The notes: generated by a model not told the origin, from the letters alone. A stretch of 64,000 nucleotides of DNA from Tilletia caries (GCA_032718865.1 JALUTQ010000004.1:62001-126000); one strand, 5' to 3'; positions 10,230 to 22,329 are shown, numbered from the stretch's first letter. Numbers and translations: made by a program.

Positions 10230-11937
10230 TCACTTGCACTTTTGGCTGGTGCTGTTCTTTGGCAACTCGCGCGTGAAGGGGATGAAGTCCCGGCCGCCCA
10301 TGTATGGCTGGAGAGGTGGTGGGATGCGGAGACCCTCTGGTGTCTGCCAGTTCTCGACTACGCAGCAGAGTGCTCGTTCTGTTGCGCAAAGTGTGCCGCT
10401 GCAGGGTTGAAGATAAGTCAATCAGTCTGTTGGGCCCTCAAACTACACGCAGGAACATTTCAAGTTATGAGGAGAAGTGACTTACTTGAGCATGTGGACG
10501 TATGTCTTCTTGGTCTCTCCCTGCTTCTTCATGCCACATCGCACTTCCAATCGTCGCGACTCTGAGTGACGGACACAAATAAAGGGAGTCAATATGAGCA
10601 ATTGTAGCGGCATGGAGCGCTTCCAGAGATAAGAACTCGATCCTCGCTCTACTCACGGTAGTCTGTGCAGTTGGAGCAGCTGACGAGTTCCTTGTACTCG
10701 CCCTGGAAGGGGAACCATGCCTCCAAATCGTACTTCATCGCGGCGGCGTTGTTGAGTGCGCCGGAGACGATGGCGACGACGCGGTATGGCAGCTGCAGAG
10801 TCTGGTAAAATTCTTCGGAGTTGCCGAGCATGACGTCGAGCATTTCCCATGAAGAGGCAGGGTCGGTGATACAGAACTGTTGTTGTTGTTGTTGTGAAAA
10901 AAGAGCATACAGTTGAAATGTTAGTGTCGGCCTGAACAAAGGGAGGGGGATTGGAAGGATCAACGCACCTGCTCAATCTTCTCGAACTGGTGTACCCGGA
11001 AGATGCCCCAGGTGTCCTTTCCGTGCGCGCCTGCCTCCTTGCGGAAGCATGTGGAGTACCCTGCATAACGGATGGGAAGCTGCTCGGCGGGCTTATCAAA
11101 GACCTCGTCTGAGTGGAAGGCGGAGATGGGCTGTTCGGAGGTTGCGATCAGGTACTTGTCATCGTCATCACCGGTGACCTTGTAGAGCTCCTCGTCAAAC
11201 TGGTCGAGCTGGGCTGTCTTGCTCATGGCGTCCTTGCGCATGAAGAAAGGAGTCATGATCTTCTTGTAGTTCTTCTTTCGGAGGAAGTCGAGTCCGTAGT
11301 TGATCAGGGCCTGGTTGAGGTCGACGCCGTCGCCGGTGAGGAAAAAGCCGCGATGACCGGCAATCTTGGTGCCGCGCTCGGTGTCGAAGAGCTCGAGCCG
11401 GTACATGACCTCGTGGTGGGAGAGGATGTCGGTCTTCTTCTCGACCTTTCCGTTGGGTCCATCGGGGTGATATGTCCGGATCAGCTCGTTGTCGTCCTCG
11501 GTCTGGCTGATGGGCACCTTGTCTCCAACGATGTTACCGATGGCACCGGCCTTGACGCGCATGCTGTTCTCCTTTGCAGCGACGACAGGCCGCATTTCTG
11601 CGAGCTGGGTGTCGAGCTCCTTCTTCTTTGCGAGCTCGTCGTCGGCGGACTCCTTTGCGCGCCTCTTCTCTGTGATCTGCTTCTGGACGGCATTGATGTC
11701 TCTCTGGAGCTGGTTGAGCTGGAAGTCGGCGGTTGTCCATGCCTTGTAGAGCTCGAGAACCTCGTCGACGAGCTCCTCGGGAGCGCCGCGCTTCTTCTGG
11801 GACGCCTTGACGACGGCCGGGTCGCCGCCCTTGTCGGGTTGGAGCACTGGAACAGCGGGAGGGGAGAGTCAGCGCGCGCCGCCACCAGGAAGCACGAAGC
11901 AGGAGCAGCCGCTGCACTCACTGAGCAAGTCAATCAT
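10230..11937 (-). CDS. Seryl-tRNA synthetase, cytosolic
   Basis: Five exons on the minus strand: 11937-11922 (16 nt), 11846-10969, 10876-10657, 10561-10486, 10398-10230; 453 codons, 452 residues, the usual length for eukaryotic SerRS. The N-terminus starts MIDLL and continues PDKGGDPAVV, then a long coiled-coil arm (ELYKAWTTADFQLNQLQRDI onward) that grips the tRNA long variable arm. Class-II motif 2 is visible (FRKEAGAHGKDTWGIFRVHQ) and motif 3 (NGTLCATERALCCVVENWQ) spans the last intron. It charges tRNA-Ser in the cytosol; a separate mitochondrial enzyme would be expected elsewhere. The 16-nt first exon means a start at a downstream Met would lose only a few residues, but MIDL matches the family. 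Confidence 0.95.
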
Positions 11938-12268
11938 ATTGTATGTATGCGGGAGTGTGTGCGAGGGTGATGGTCGTGCGCAAGTGTTGCTTTCTTCTCG
12001 ACTGCATGACTCACTGCGAAGTCTCGAGACTCCAGCCAGAGGGTTTCCCAGGGTTTCATATTCCAGATGTGGAGGCAAATCCCCAGCCGAACGAATCCAA
12101 CACCTCATTCGAAGGAGTAAACAAAGACGCGTCCAGACCACGACGCGCCTCGCACCCGCGCTCCTCACCTCCGTGCCATCACCAACAGCGCGACGAGCTG
12201 CTGAACGCGTCGGTGCTGCTCCCCTTCAACGCGCCCCGAGTGCTTCTGTGTCTGCAGCGCATCAAAAC
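11938..12268. promoter_or_regulatory. Divergent promoter region between SerRS and the C2H2 gene
   Basis: The two genes start 331 bp apart and point away from each other, so both promoters must lie here. I see no clear TATA box or repeated operator. A frame open on the plus strand runs through it but has no protein-like character. Confidence 0.5.
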
Positions 12269-15092
12269 ATGGCGCATCTGGAGGTGGTCCCGGTGGCAGA
12301 CGGAGGACGCGACGCGAGCGAGCATCACCACGCGCGAAGCCCGTCCCATGATCCGCTCGACATCATAGCCACAACGTCGCCGCCGCCCCAAGCAGCGCGT
12401 CTGGCTGTAGTGCTGATGCCTCTGGTGAACGCCCCGGCCATCCCTCGCACATCGTCTCCAATGAATATCGACTCCAGGCCGGTCTTCCCGGATACCTTGC
12501 ACCTCCGTCCAGGACAGCATTCAGGCTCTGGGTCGGGCTCGGGCTCAGGCTCTTCCTCAGGATCGTCTTCGGCCTCCTCTATTCTCTCCGGTGGTCGCTT
12601 AGGTCTCCAGTCGCGCCAGTCCAGTCCCGCGACCTCACGATCGAACTCGGCTCAAGACCCTCTCGAGCATGCCGATCGTCATGCATCGCCAACCGCCTAT
12701 ACCGCGGCTAGTGCGAAAGTCTTGGGAAAGCGCAAGGCAGACGAACTCCTTCTCCGCCCACCTGGTCCTCAACCCACCAAATCTCCCCACCCCTTGAATC
12801 GTATTCACGAGAGGAACGATACCATCGACTACGAAAGCCTAGTGTCTACCGTGCCTCCCCTTGGAGAACCCATCTTCCCTATCACTCTCTACAACAGCGC
12901 ATATCGATTTTTCCCAGCCTGCAGTCCCAGTACTTCCACCCTACATCACTCCGCACACCCACCTGCCGAGACTCAGTGTCCATGGGTCGTTCAGGAAGGA
13001 GCATGGGGAAAGGAGGCGGTTCGATGTGGCAGGGAGTTCACCAGTCCAGACATGCTCGCCAGAGTGAGTTACAATTATATTATAGCATGCCTGGAGCGTT
13101 CCCTTTTAATTCTGACTTTTCTTTGCTTTGGCCAACCAGCACGTACTATTAACACACTGTCACATCGACGGTCCAGGATTAGCACCATCTTCTGCCACCG
13201 ACCTCGGAACAACAGCCACAGCAGCCGCAAAAGTGCCATGTCGATATGCATCATGCTCACACCGCACTTTCAACTCAACCGAAAAAATGCGAGCGCATGT
13301 CATCCAAATCCATCTCCTTCCCGCTTTTCTCTTCCTCTGTCCTTTCGAAAACTGTCGACTACCATACAACGAGCAGCCAGACACCCAACACAAGCTCGAA
13401 GGACACATCGATCGCATTCACGACGAAGAAAAGGAACAACTCCGGCCGTTCGCAAGAGTGGGCGGGATGGGTCCTAAAGGTGCACGATTCAGTCTTCTTC
13501 GGCAGATACCTGCTGTCATCCTCGACAAGAACAAGGGGGGCGTCCAACCTGGTGCGGCATGGTGGTACATGTGCCGAGCGGCAGCTGTGAGCGGATTCGA
13601 TCTCGAGACCGCGGGCCCATCTTCTGCACCAGTCGAACCTCCTTCCGGCGTAACACGGCCTGCCGTGGGAGCAAGTCTAAGCCGGAATCCCTCTTTTCCC
13701 TCTGGCCCGCTCGAGAAGAGCGCCGAGAAAGAAGGTTCTGAATCCAATGACTATGGCGCTACCGGACTGAACAGCCTAGAGGAAGAAAGTGCGCTCAAGA
13801 TGAACACCATCGCGAAAGTATCCCGGATCTCCTCCACGGATGTTGGCGGTCATTGGCTACACCAGCCGCAAGCCCGGCGACCTCCGCTACCCAAGAAACT
13901 TCCCAGGGTGTCCAAGTCCAGCAAGGGCTCGCCTGTCAAACCTCAAGGTCCGAACTTCGTCGCCATCGCCAACGCCGCCCGAGAAGAAATCAAAAGTCGA
14001 CGGGAGGCCGACGCAGCACGGGCCCAAAAGAAGTTGACTCCATCCCAACGCTCGTTGGTCGAGCCACCGGTTCACCCAGCCTCATCCCAAACCGTCGTCT
14101 TCAAACCAACCCGGGTACAGCCGTACGTGTCGCTGATAGCGAAGATGTCCTACCTCCAGACCCCCGCAACACCCCTTCTGCCGAGCGAAACCATGCTGTC
14201 GTTGGCGCCGCCGCCGACGAGTGCGGCACGGGCGGGCGAAGTATATGGGCAGCGACATGCGCAGACGAAGGGGGACATCATGATGGGCAACCTCACTGTC
14301 GATGCTGATGCTGGGATGCTCGTCTCGACGTTGCCGAAGCGGCAGGTGCTCCTGGACGTCTTCTTGGATCGGCCGGAGAGGACGTTGGCGGTGGAAGGGG
14401 TGGAGTTCCTCAAGGAAGGGGGGGGTAGCTTTGAGTGTGTTGATATTCCCCGGCGTGAAGGCATATCCCTCCGAGCGTTTGGGATCGGGGTGCCGGAGGT
14501 GGTAATGGTGGAGGATACTATTGTCGTTCAGCAGATTGACGAGGATGCTGAAGGCACCGTGCCTCAAGGGGAGGAGCAACAGGAGAAGGCAGCGCCGGAG
14601 GCGACAAGTGGAGAGGATGTTGATATGGCACAGGCGGACGAAGGGGGCGATGAGGTCATCGAAGCTCGTCAGAAGGAGGAAGAGGACGAGGTAGAGCCGG
14701 AGGCGGCGAGGGCAGCAGATCTTGATATGGCGGAACAGAATGAAGAGGTCGTCGAAGTTCACGTGGAGGGGGAAAAGGAGGGGGAGGAACAGGAGGAGGA
14801 AGAGCTGGAGGCGATGGCGGCAGGAGATCCTGATATGGCGGAACAGAATGAGGAGGCCGTCGAGGTTCACGCGGAGGAGGAAGAGCCGGAGGCGACGAAG
14901 GTAGCAGATCTGCATATGGCGGAACAGAACGATGAGGTCGTCGAAGCTCACGGAGAGGAGGAGGAGGAGGAGGAAGAGGAGCCAGAGGCAACGAGGGGAA
15001 AGATCCCTCTCTCTTATTACATGGTGGAGGACGACAAAGAGGACGAAGAGGAGGAAGATGTGGAATTGTGGTACAGGCTTCCCGGACCTTAA
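12269..15092 (+). CDS. C2H2 zinc-finger protein with long acidic C-terminal repeats
   Basis: Two exons, 12269-13063 and 13140-15092, phase-0 junction, 915 residues. After a disordered Ser/Gly/Pro-rich 200 residues ((SG)n run at about 12530-12575) come three C2H2-type units: one around CPW...C then MLARHVLLTH (split by the intron), CRYASCSHRTFNSTEKMRAH..H, and CPFENCRLPY...HKLEGHIDRIH. The spacing of the third is irregular. Residues from about 770 carry four or so imperfect repeats of about 40 residues with the core DMAEQNEEVVEVH and Glu runs. It is probably a nuclear DNA- or RNA-binding regulator; I do not recognise a characterised orthologue. A longer N-terminal frame exists upstream but reaches into the SerRS gene, so the ATG at 12269 is preferred. 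Confidence 0.7.
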
Positions 15093-15316
15093 ACTTGCAA
15101 TTCAGCTTGAGTGTCCGTCCTTCCGATCGCCCTGAGATATTGGAATCCCTATCTTTCAAAAAACATACCAGTAAGTACCTCATGTTCGTGGAGATGAGTC
15201 GAATCGATTCTATGTAACGTGTAAGTCGATCGAATCGACCAGGGAATGGTGACGCGCGAGGCCACGGCGGTCTTGCCGTCCACACTGACGAGGCGCGACT
15301 GTCCGTCCGTCGTCTC
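15093..15316. other. Junction between the C2H2 gene and the truncated Ty3 element
   Basis: There is no gene. The segment after the reverse-transcriptase stop should hold the RNase H domain of the retroelement if it were complete, but only a short frame-shifted tail can be seen. A near-palindrome with GTCGAATCGATT and GATCGAATCGAC lies at about 15198-15240. Confidence 0.5.
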
Positions 15317-16438
15317 CTACCGCCATCCCCGCAGCAGACGGGTAAGAGGCGCGGCCACCTCAGCAAATTTGTGCACGAAGGCTCGGTAGTAGCCGAAGAG
15401 GCCGAGCACATGATACAAGGCCTGCAGAGTGGACGGGCGAGCCAGATCCGCCACCGCCGAAGCCCGGTCCTTCCAAACAGCAACGCCAGCCCCGGAAACC
15501 TTCCGTCCCAGCAACACCAACGACGACACTGCGAAAGTGCATTTCGTCGGGCTGAATTTGAGCCCGACCCGCTCCGCAGACGACAGCAGGGTGTCCAACG
15601 CCGCCAGGTGTTCCTCGAGGGTGTTGGTGGCGACGACCGCATCGTCGATGTAGACAACAGCCTGTTGCCAGCGCAGGGGACCGAGTATGTGGTCCATCAG
15701 GCGCTGGAATATGGATGGGGCGTTCCGTAAGCCAAAAGGCACCATTTTGTACTGAAATAGACCGCGGTGACAAACAAATGCTGTCTTCCAGCGATCCTCC
15801 TCACGTACGCCCAGCTGGTGGTACCCCCGAATGGCATCCAGGGCGGAGAACCACTTCTTGCCGGAAAGGGTCTGAAAGACCGAGTCAATCGTGGGCAATG
15901 GGTACCGGTCCGGGATCGTATGCGTGTTGATCTGCCGGTAATCGACGCAGAACCGCCATTTGGCCTGCTGCTTGACCATTAAGACCGGAAAGGACACGGA
16001 ACTCTGGGAGGGCTCCATGACGTCCCAAGCAAGGAGCTGGTCGATGGCAGCGTCCATAGCTTGTCGTTTTTCCGGGCTGGCACGGCGAGGGGCTTCCGGA
16101 CGGAGATGGGCGTCGGGGCGAAGGGAAATGGCCATATCGAAACCGACGACGCGGCCCGGACGGCCATCCAAAGCGAATGCGGCCTTGTGGCGACGGAGTA
16201 GTGCGAGAACCTCGGAAGGCGCCTGCCCGGACGAATCGATTCCGATACGAAAAGCATCATCGAACAAAGACGTGGCAGCATCCTGCACCAACGCATTGTC
16301 GGTATCCTCCGTGCCGGCGAATACATCCAAGGGCGCGCCAGGGGCAGAATCAAGATCCGCAGGCTCTGTCGTAGCGGTCTCGACCGAAGAAGACGCCGCG
16401 ATATGCGCCGCCGCCGTGAGCCGAAACAGCTCCCCGGA
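15317..16438 (-). pseudogene. Ty3/gypsy reverse transcriptase domain (truncated pol)
   Basis: In frame with the protease ORF but separated from it by one TAA at 16441-16439. Motifs in order: WRFCVDYRQINTHTIPDRYP, KKWFSALDAIRGYHQLGVRE, FQYKMVPFGLRNAPSIFQRL, the catalytic VVYIDDAVV, and LGLFGYYRAFVHKFAEVAAP just before the stop at 15317. The RT fold is therefore complete up to the connection, but RNase H and integrase are absent. By family it copies element RNA into cDNA in virus-like particles. Confidence 0.85.
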
Positions 16439-17359
16439 TTATTGAGCGACATCACCGACGCGCGCCGCGACCGCATCCGCCACGATCGTACCCTTGCCGA
16501 GGAGATAAGCCGATGACCCATAGTTTCCGAGCAAGACGAAAGCTTGCGGTTGGTGAGCCATCACACCGGCGGGACCAGCAAGCCGGACGGACTCGTCGGG
16601 GGACACCGCCAATCGTGGTAACACCGCATAATCGACACCCGGCGCCAACGAGGACGCGCCCACGGGCACCCACGTCTGGAATCCGGGTTCCATCATGACG
16701 TCCGCCGCCGACACCAAGGGCAGATCGGTGACGGGCGGGCCTTCAACGCGTTCGGTCACAGCGAAGGTGAAATGACCGACGCGAGCGCGGCCACGGGCGG
16801 GGGAGATGGAAACATCGTGGCCCGCGATGAAGTCCTGGCCCAGGCAAAGTCCGGGCGCGAAGTGAGGGAGAACGTGGAAGTCGTGCTGGAATTCGAGGGC
16901 TACATGAGTGCCGTGGAGATCAGTGCCATCGATGAATGCCGTGAGTGTCGTCCAACCAAGAGTGCGAGTATCGCCGAGACCATGTATCGCCATCGAGGCA
17001 CCCTGAGCGCGTCCGCCGAGTCGAGACAGAAGGGCAGCGTCGATTACCGAAAGCGAAGCCCCAGTGTCGAGCAGGGAAGACAGAGTGCGACTGTCAGTGC
17101 CGTTCACACGGATATGAACCGTGAGAGGAACATGGTTCCGGTATCCAGTCCCGCTCCCAGTGGCGGGCATGGACGGTAGTGGCACAACGTTGCCATACCG
17201 ACGCGTTTCTTGAGCGAGCGGGGGTCGCTTCTCGTTGACATTCATCGGGCGGGCAACGTGAAAGACGCTTCGATCAACGAAATGCAAACACGCATTGTTG
17301 GTAGACTCAAGTGGTGTTGAATTTGACACGGCGGACGCAATGCCAGGCCCGTGTTTGGT
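16439..17359 (-). pseudogene. Retropepsin-like protease domain of the Ty3 element
   Basis: Open from the TAG at 17362-17360 to the TAA at 16441-16439, 306 codons. SSLLDTGASLSVIDAALLSR is a typical retroviral aspartic-protease active site (D-T-G-A), followed by a second half with GLCLGQDFIAGHDVSISPAR (the ALIA/LG-type strand). About 100 further residues link to the reverse transcriptase. The stop between the two domains is a single in-frame codon. Confidence 0.8.
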
Positions 17360-17419
17360 CTACAGGAGAGGAACAAAGAGAGGCTACATGAGAATCGGTA
17401 CATCACAGAAGCAGGAGTG

Positions 17420-18200
17420 GCTCAGAGTAAGGATGAGCCCGGAGCGCCCCGGAGTGCTCCGTACTCCGGGGCTCATACTCCGGGGCGCTCCGTTGACTTT
17501 CTGTGGTGCTCCGTGCTCCGTCTATTTTCAGACTTACACCGGCATCTTACTCCGTACTCCGTCACGATAAGGAGCACCAGAGAAAACTTACTCCGTGCTC
17601 CGTCAAATTATGAAGTGTCTCAGAAAGTTTACTCCGTACTCCGTAGCTACGGAGCCCGGATAATCCGGGGGAGCTCCGCGCTCCGGGAGATAATCTCACA
17701 AATCTCAAAATATGGTATGATTTCAGAAATGTGTTTGCTCATGATCAAGCTTGTAGCAGCTGTGGTTAAGAGAACAGGCTGAGAGCGCTTCAAAAGCTGT
17801 TTTTGGCGATATTCAGACTGCGAGATGAGATTTGAGAAAAATAATTTTTGAGAATTGACCCCAAAATACCCTCAAAATACTCATGTTTATGGGAAAATAT
17901 GTTTCTTATGAGAAAAATGTGGAGGTCCCGGAGCGCCCCGGACTCCGGGGATAACTCCGTACTCCGTCACATTTCGCAGGTATTTACTCCGTACTCCGGG
18001 TAAATTTTGCAACGCCCAGAGGTCAGCTCCGTACTCCGGGGAATTCCCTACAATGCTCAAAAGTCAGCTCCGTACTCCGGCAACGGTGAAGTAAGCTCCT
18101 GATTCTCACTCCGTACTCCCGGCTCCCCCGGAGTGCGGCCCCGGATAACCGGGGCGCTCCCGCAAAGCCGCTCCGGGGCTTACTCCGTGCTCATCCTTAT
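17420..18200. repeat. AT-rich island with clustered CTCCGTACTCCG motifs
   Basis: At least ten copies of (A/G)CTCCGT(A/G)CTCCG(G/T) occur, for example near 17457, 17511, 17549, 17590, 17631, 17945, 17986, 18028, 18068, 18109 and 18182, many ending in CCGGG. Spacing is irregular (about 30-300 bp). The stretch 17690-17930 between them is strikingly AT-rich for this genome. It sits exactly between gag and protease of the Ty3 element, so it may be an insertion into it. No protein-like ORF is present. Confidence 0.7.
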
Positions 18201-18401
18201 CTCAGAGTCAGCCACTCACGGAGGGGGAAGGATCTGAAAGCGGAAACAAAGGCCCTTCTCCCTCCACAAAACTCTTCTCCCGACCCGACTCCGACGCAGG
18301 TCGCACAGCAGCGAGTTCCTCCACCCCGTCCGGAGGATGAGGGGGAGGCCGCAAGGCGTTGATAGCCGCGGGCACGTGTTGTAGTTTAGAGTCGTTGCGG
18401 A

Positions 18402-20345
18402 CTAGCTGAAATCCTCCGGTCTCGCATCTGGAGCCTCGCCGGTGTAAAGCACCGGGTAGTCGTCGTCGCCTGGCCAGACCTCCAGCATGCGAATCTGGGC
18501 CGGGGACGCGACAAGGTAGGAGTGCTCGAAGTTGAAGTGGTCTTGCCCGCACCGACCGCATGGGCGATTGAGCTCCATGGGCTCGTTGGTGTCGGGGCGT
18601 CGGTAGACCCGCTTCTTCCCGTTGGCGGCGGGTGTAATGCAAGAGGGGTCGTACGTACCCGCGAGGCCGAAGGCGCTCGTAGGGGTGCGTGGAGAAGATT
18701 GGGCGGCTGCCGGCGGTGCCGGAGCCGAGGCAGAGCGCGCCATGGCAGGCGGAGTCCACGAAGATGACGCCGACGACTTGGCCGACGCGATCTTGGGCGC
18801 TACCGGTGTGGAGGCAGCGGCGGGAGTCTTGAGAGCCGGGTACATGAGCACCCACTCGGGCTCATACGCCGCGATTTGCGAGCGCAAAGTATCGAGCGTC
18901 GCCCCTTTATTGGGGACGCGAAGCATGGTTCGGAAGGACACGGGGAAGCCGGCGCGGATGTCCTCGACCAACCGCTCCTCGGACTGATCGAAACCCCAGG
19001 CGTGGCGTAGGAGGCGCAGCTTCTGGTAATAGTAGGCGTTGGCAGTCTCAAGAGCGGGACGCCAAGCACGGTCGTGAGCCTCGGTGCGGAGCGCGGAGAC
19101 GTTGATCGGAAAGGCGAGCCGGAGAGTCTCGATCCACCGGGCGACCGAGGTGAGCGCATCGGACTCGGCATCCGGGAGACTCTCGTGCCATGCGGCAGCA
19201 TCGCCCTTGAGGACCAGCGGCAAGGCCCGGACGACGGCGCTTTGCCAGGCGTCGCGGCGATCCGAACGAGCCACGTCCCGAATCCGACTGAGAAACGCCT
19301 CAAGCTCGGACGACTTGCCATCGAAGCCAGGACCGAAGTTGTCGGTCTTGCACGAGACGGAGCCGACGTATGGTGTGGTGGGGTTGGGAGCGCGGTAGGT
19401 GGAGTGGCACGGTGTTCCTTGCTGGTGTCGGCACCCACCTCCGAGGAGTCGGCCCAACCATCCGACCGACGCGAGCCTCGTCCGTCCTCGCCCATCTCGA
19501 CTTCCTGCAGAGCAGCGTCCGAGTCGGCGACCGCATCGAAGGTCTGACGGACAGAGCCGCCGAGCAGACCAGCAATTCGGCGGAAGGCGATCTTGTCGGT
19601 GATATCGAGGTCCCGGAAGGTGTGCACCTGCGGGGGCTTGAAGGCTTGAGGGGTTATGGTGGGCGAAGAGGAACGAGCAGCAGCTCGGACGGGGCGCGGC
19701 GGTGGTGCCGAACCAGGCGTGGCGCGAAGAGTGAGGTGAGGGGGGGGGAGAGCGAGCGCGCGCCTTTCCCGAAGCGGTCGTGAGAACCGGAGGTTGTGGG
19801 GTTGTGTTGGCGGGGTTCTCCTCGACAGCAGGTGCGCCCGTGGACTCGGTGGCGTCCTCGGTGGCCCAACGCTCGACAGCGTCCACCCGCCCCACCACGG
19901 TGTCCATCCGCTCGTCGATCCGTTGGAGGGAGCGTCGGAAACCCGCCATGTGCTCGTCCAATGTGTCCATCCGATCGCCCCAGTCGTTGAGCCGGTCGAG
20001 GACCATGTCGAGAGTGGGGTTGCTTGGAGAACGAGCGGCGGAGGAGGGAAGAGGGGTCGAGACGACGACTCCGGACGAAGTGCTGGCCGCGCCAGGCTGG
20101 ATGGGGGACTGGCGCCCGGACATCGCGAAGCGAGGGCGGTTTCGGAAGCGCGAGGCGCGTGGTGCTGGTGTTGGGGTGTCTGTGAAGGTGTGAGATGCAA
20201 AGGTAGTGTGTGTGGGCGATGCAGTTGTTGGGGGTGAGGTGAGATGGATGTCTTGAGGTGAAGATTGAGTGGAGTGTGGGTGTCTGTATAGAGGAGAGCG
20301 GGGGGCAGTGGATTGGGGACGGCCGTTGGTCGGTGCGTCAGCCAT
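18402..20345 (-). pseudogene. Ty3/gypsy Gag with two compensating frame breaks
   Basis: The outer frame begins MADAPTNGRPQ and carries a coiled coil (DMVLDRLNDWGDRMDTLDEH, about residues 120-165). It resumes with the gag capsid-like part FGPGFDGKSSELEAFLSRIRD and ends with a CGRCGQDHFNFEH zinc-knuckle-like motif. The middle (about 19740-19380) is protein-like only in another frame (QAFKPPQVHTFRDLDITDKI). The first switch coincides with a run of nine G at 19740-19748. After the stop at 18402 a different frame stays open to 18208, as expected for a gag-pol frameshift. Gag would form the virus-like particle and package RNA. Confidence 0.75.
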
Positions 20346-20352
20346 GATCCGG

Positions 20353-20363
20353 TCTCATCACCA
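20353..20363 (-). other. Primer-binding site of the Ty3 element
   Basis: On the minus strand the sequence reads TGGTGATGAGACC, eight bases before the gag ATG and two bases after a CTAGCA that looks like an LTR end. A PBS that opens with TGG pairs with a tRNA 3' CCA. The same 11 bases form the PBS of the non-autonomous LTR element at 23508-23518. Confidence 0.6.
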
Positions 20364-21144
20364 TATGCTAGAGTAGCTAATGAGAAATGAGATTCACCTG
20401 TATGCAAGTGCGGAAAAAGGAGCGGAACTAATGAGTCAGAACCTACTTCGGCTAAGGGGGCGATTCCAACGCGTCCGGAGCGTTTAAGGAATGCGGACCC
20501 TTGAGCCGGATAGTCGAGACTATGCTAGTAGGAAGATCTGAGTGAAAGCTGCTGATTTCTCTATGAGTACAATGAGAAGGAGCCGTTTTATAGGCGGGGG
20601 AATTGGAGCGTGAGAGGAGAAGAGAGAAGAGCCACGACGTTGCGCAATGATCTGGGAGCAAGAAAGGAGGAGACGCGTGGCGAGCGCGTGGCGCGAGCGC
20701 GGGAAAGCGAACTGGGAAAAGTGAGCCTGCGGAGTCTGGAGTCTGAGAAGTCTGGAGTCTACTAGTAAGAATTGAGAGCTGAGTCTGGAGTCAAGTCTGA
20801 GCCATCCAGCACACGAAGTGGCGGTATAGGCGCACACCCGGGGTCTTGCAGCGGAGGGCCGGGAACTCTGTGCGGGCTGTGACTCCGGGAGGTTGAGAAA
20901 GAGGGAAGGAAGCCAAGAAGAGAAAAGGAGGCGGGTGAAGAGGAGGGTGAGGTCAAGCAATGAGATGGATAGGACTTCTGACTTGCTGATCAGACGAGTG
21001 AGAGCGCAGACCAAATTCCAGAGACGCGAGCTGGATTGCTGAAAGGGAGAGTGAGTGAGGGAAGGGTGCGTACATGAAAGTCGTCCGAGAGAAGGAGGAA
21101 GGGACTCGAAGAAGATATGGATCAGAAGGGACAAGAGAGCGAAG
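20364..21144 (-). repeat. Probable 5' LTR (U3-R-U5 part) of the Ty3 element
   Basis: This lies directly upstream of the PBS. On the minus strand it has TATAAAA at 20592-20586, about 220 bp before the PBS, which fits an LTR promoter. No matching 3' LTR was found at the left end, so the outer border cannot be fixed; the next LTR element is inserted at 21145-23760 and may split this LTR. Confidence 0.45.
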
Positions 21145-21149
21145 AGAGA

Positions 21150-21386
21150 TGTGCGAACACAATGGTTCGTAGATAGGAAGCTGCGTATGCTAGAAGATCA
21201 TCCATGTATTCAAAGGCTAAGTACAAAGGGAGGTGAGGAAGAGAAAAGAGGTGACTGGAAGAATGGCGTGGGAAATGTGGAGGATGGAAGGGTTGCTATG
21301 CGGAGGTGCGGGAAAAGGAAGAGCGGAAGATAAGAATAGTAGATAAGATAACTGGCCATGTGGCGAAGCCACGTGTTGCCAGCACA
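21150..21386 (-). repeat. 3' LTR of the non-autonomous element
   Basis: 237 bp, TGTGC...GCACA, no differences seen from the copy at 23519-23755. Confidence 0.9.
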
Positions 21387-22329
21387 TCCCCACCCAAAAA
21401 GAGACAACTGTCCTCAGTTGTGTATGGGCGGGAGGAACTGCAACGGGCATGAAGTGAATAAGAGAGGGAGCGAGATGCGCAGGGAGGGACGGGATGTCGA
21501 TAGAAATATGATGTCGTAGCTGTGTGAGTTGAAGGCAACAGTGGTGTGAATGCGACCTCCCGGAATCCGGACCGAGTACCGAGGTCGATACCGAAGTTGG
21601 TATCGGTCGGGGCGGGGTCGCGGGGACAACGTGCTGCAGGCTGTTGATGGGGTTAATGGTGCTTTAGCCGATGCGAGGAAGGGAACAGCCGAACAGGCCG
21701 AGGAATGACTCAAATGAGCCAAGTGGAAACGGATACCTGGGCGCTGCTGCGAACCCGAACCGCCGTCCACCAGCTCATCGTGTCATGAGGAGTCCCCTCC
21801 AGTGTGCGTCGGCGCGTCGTGATGACGGAGAGGAGACGTGCGTCTCGTGCTGGAGTCCGGCTGCTCGCTGCTGACATGCACTGTCAATCGACGATCTCAA
21901 CCGCGGACGAGCAGCAGCCGAGGAGGACCATGTACCGTCTCGAGTGCCGCCTAAAACTGCTCCAGCTGTGGTTTGGAAGATGCTCGCTACCAGCACGCGT
22001 GGTGCGGCGTACTTGAGCATTGAGGAGCTGGATAGCTTCGACAGATCACAGATGTCGAGCGGACGAGTGCGGATCGAGGCGTTGGCGGTATGCGCGTGTA
22101 AGACAGGTGCTCGTCGTTGCGCTCGGTGCATGTCGGTGTTGATATCTGCGCCAGGGCCCGGGCGGGAGTGCAAAAAGCGTCGATGTGTGTTCTGCGCGAT
22201 GCCCAGGAAGCACGGGGAAGGAGAATGACCACGTGCTGGACCTGCCGTTCCGTGCCGAGCGCGTGAGGCGGAAAAAGTCCGTCGCGACGCGCCGGGATGC
22301 TTTCGTCCGCTTGATTGACCGTGGCTCTA

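Larger units (their letters stand above)
15317..20363 (-). mobile_element. Truncated and decayed Ty3/gypsy LTR retrotransposon
   Basis: Read on the minus strand the order is primer-binding site (20363-20353), gag (20345-18402), an AT-rich island with CTCCG repeats (18200-17420), protease (17359-16439) and reverse transcriptase (16438-15317). RNase H, integrase and the 3' LTR are missing on the left. The 5' LTR end lies right of 20365, with a TATAAAA (20592-20586 on the minus strand). The PR-RT order inside one frame and the FSALDAIRGYHQL / PFGLRNAPSIFQRLM / YIDD motifs mark the Ty3/gypsy class. Several frame breaks show that it is inactive. Confidence 0.85.

Noticed and set aside
11113..11970. 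285-codon plus-strand ORF
   Set aside because: Exact antisense shadow of the SerRS coding region with Leu/Val-rich composition.
14082..14951. 289-codon minus-strand ORF in the C2H2 gene
   Set aside because: Leu/Arg-rich antisense of the acidic repeats, not a gene.
17420..18200. CRISPR-like array from the repeated CTCCG units
   Set aside because: Units are 12-13 bp with irregular spacing and variable ends, in a eukaryotic retroelement.
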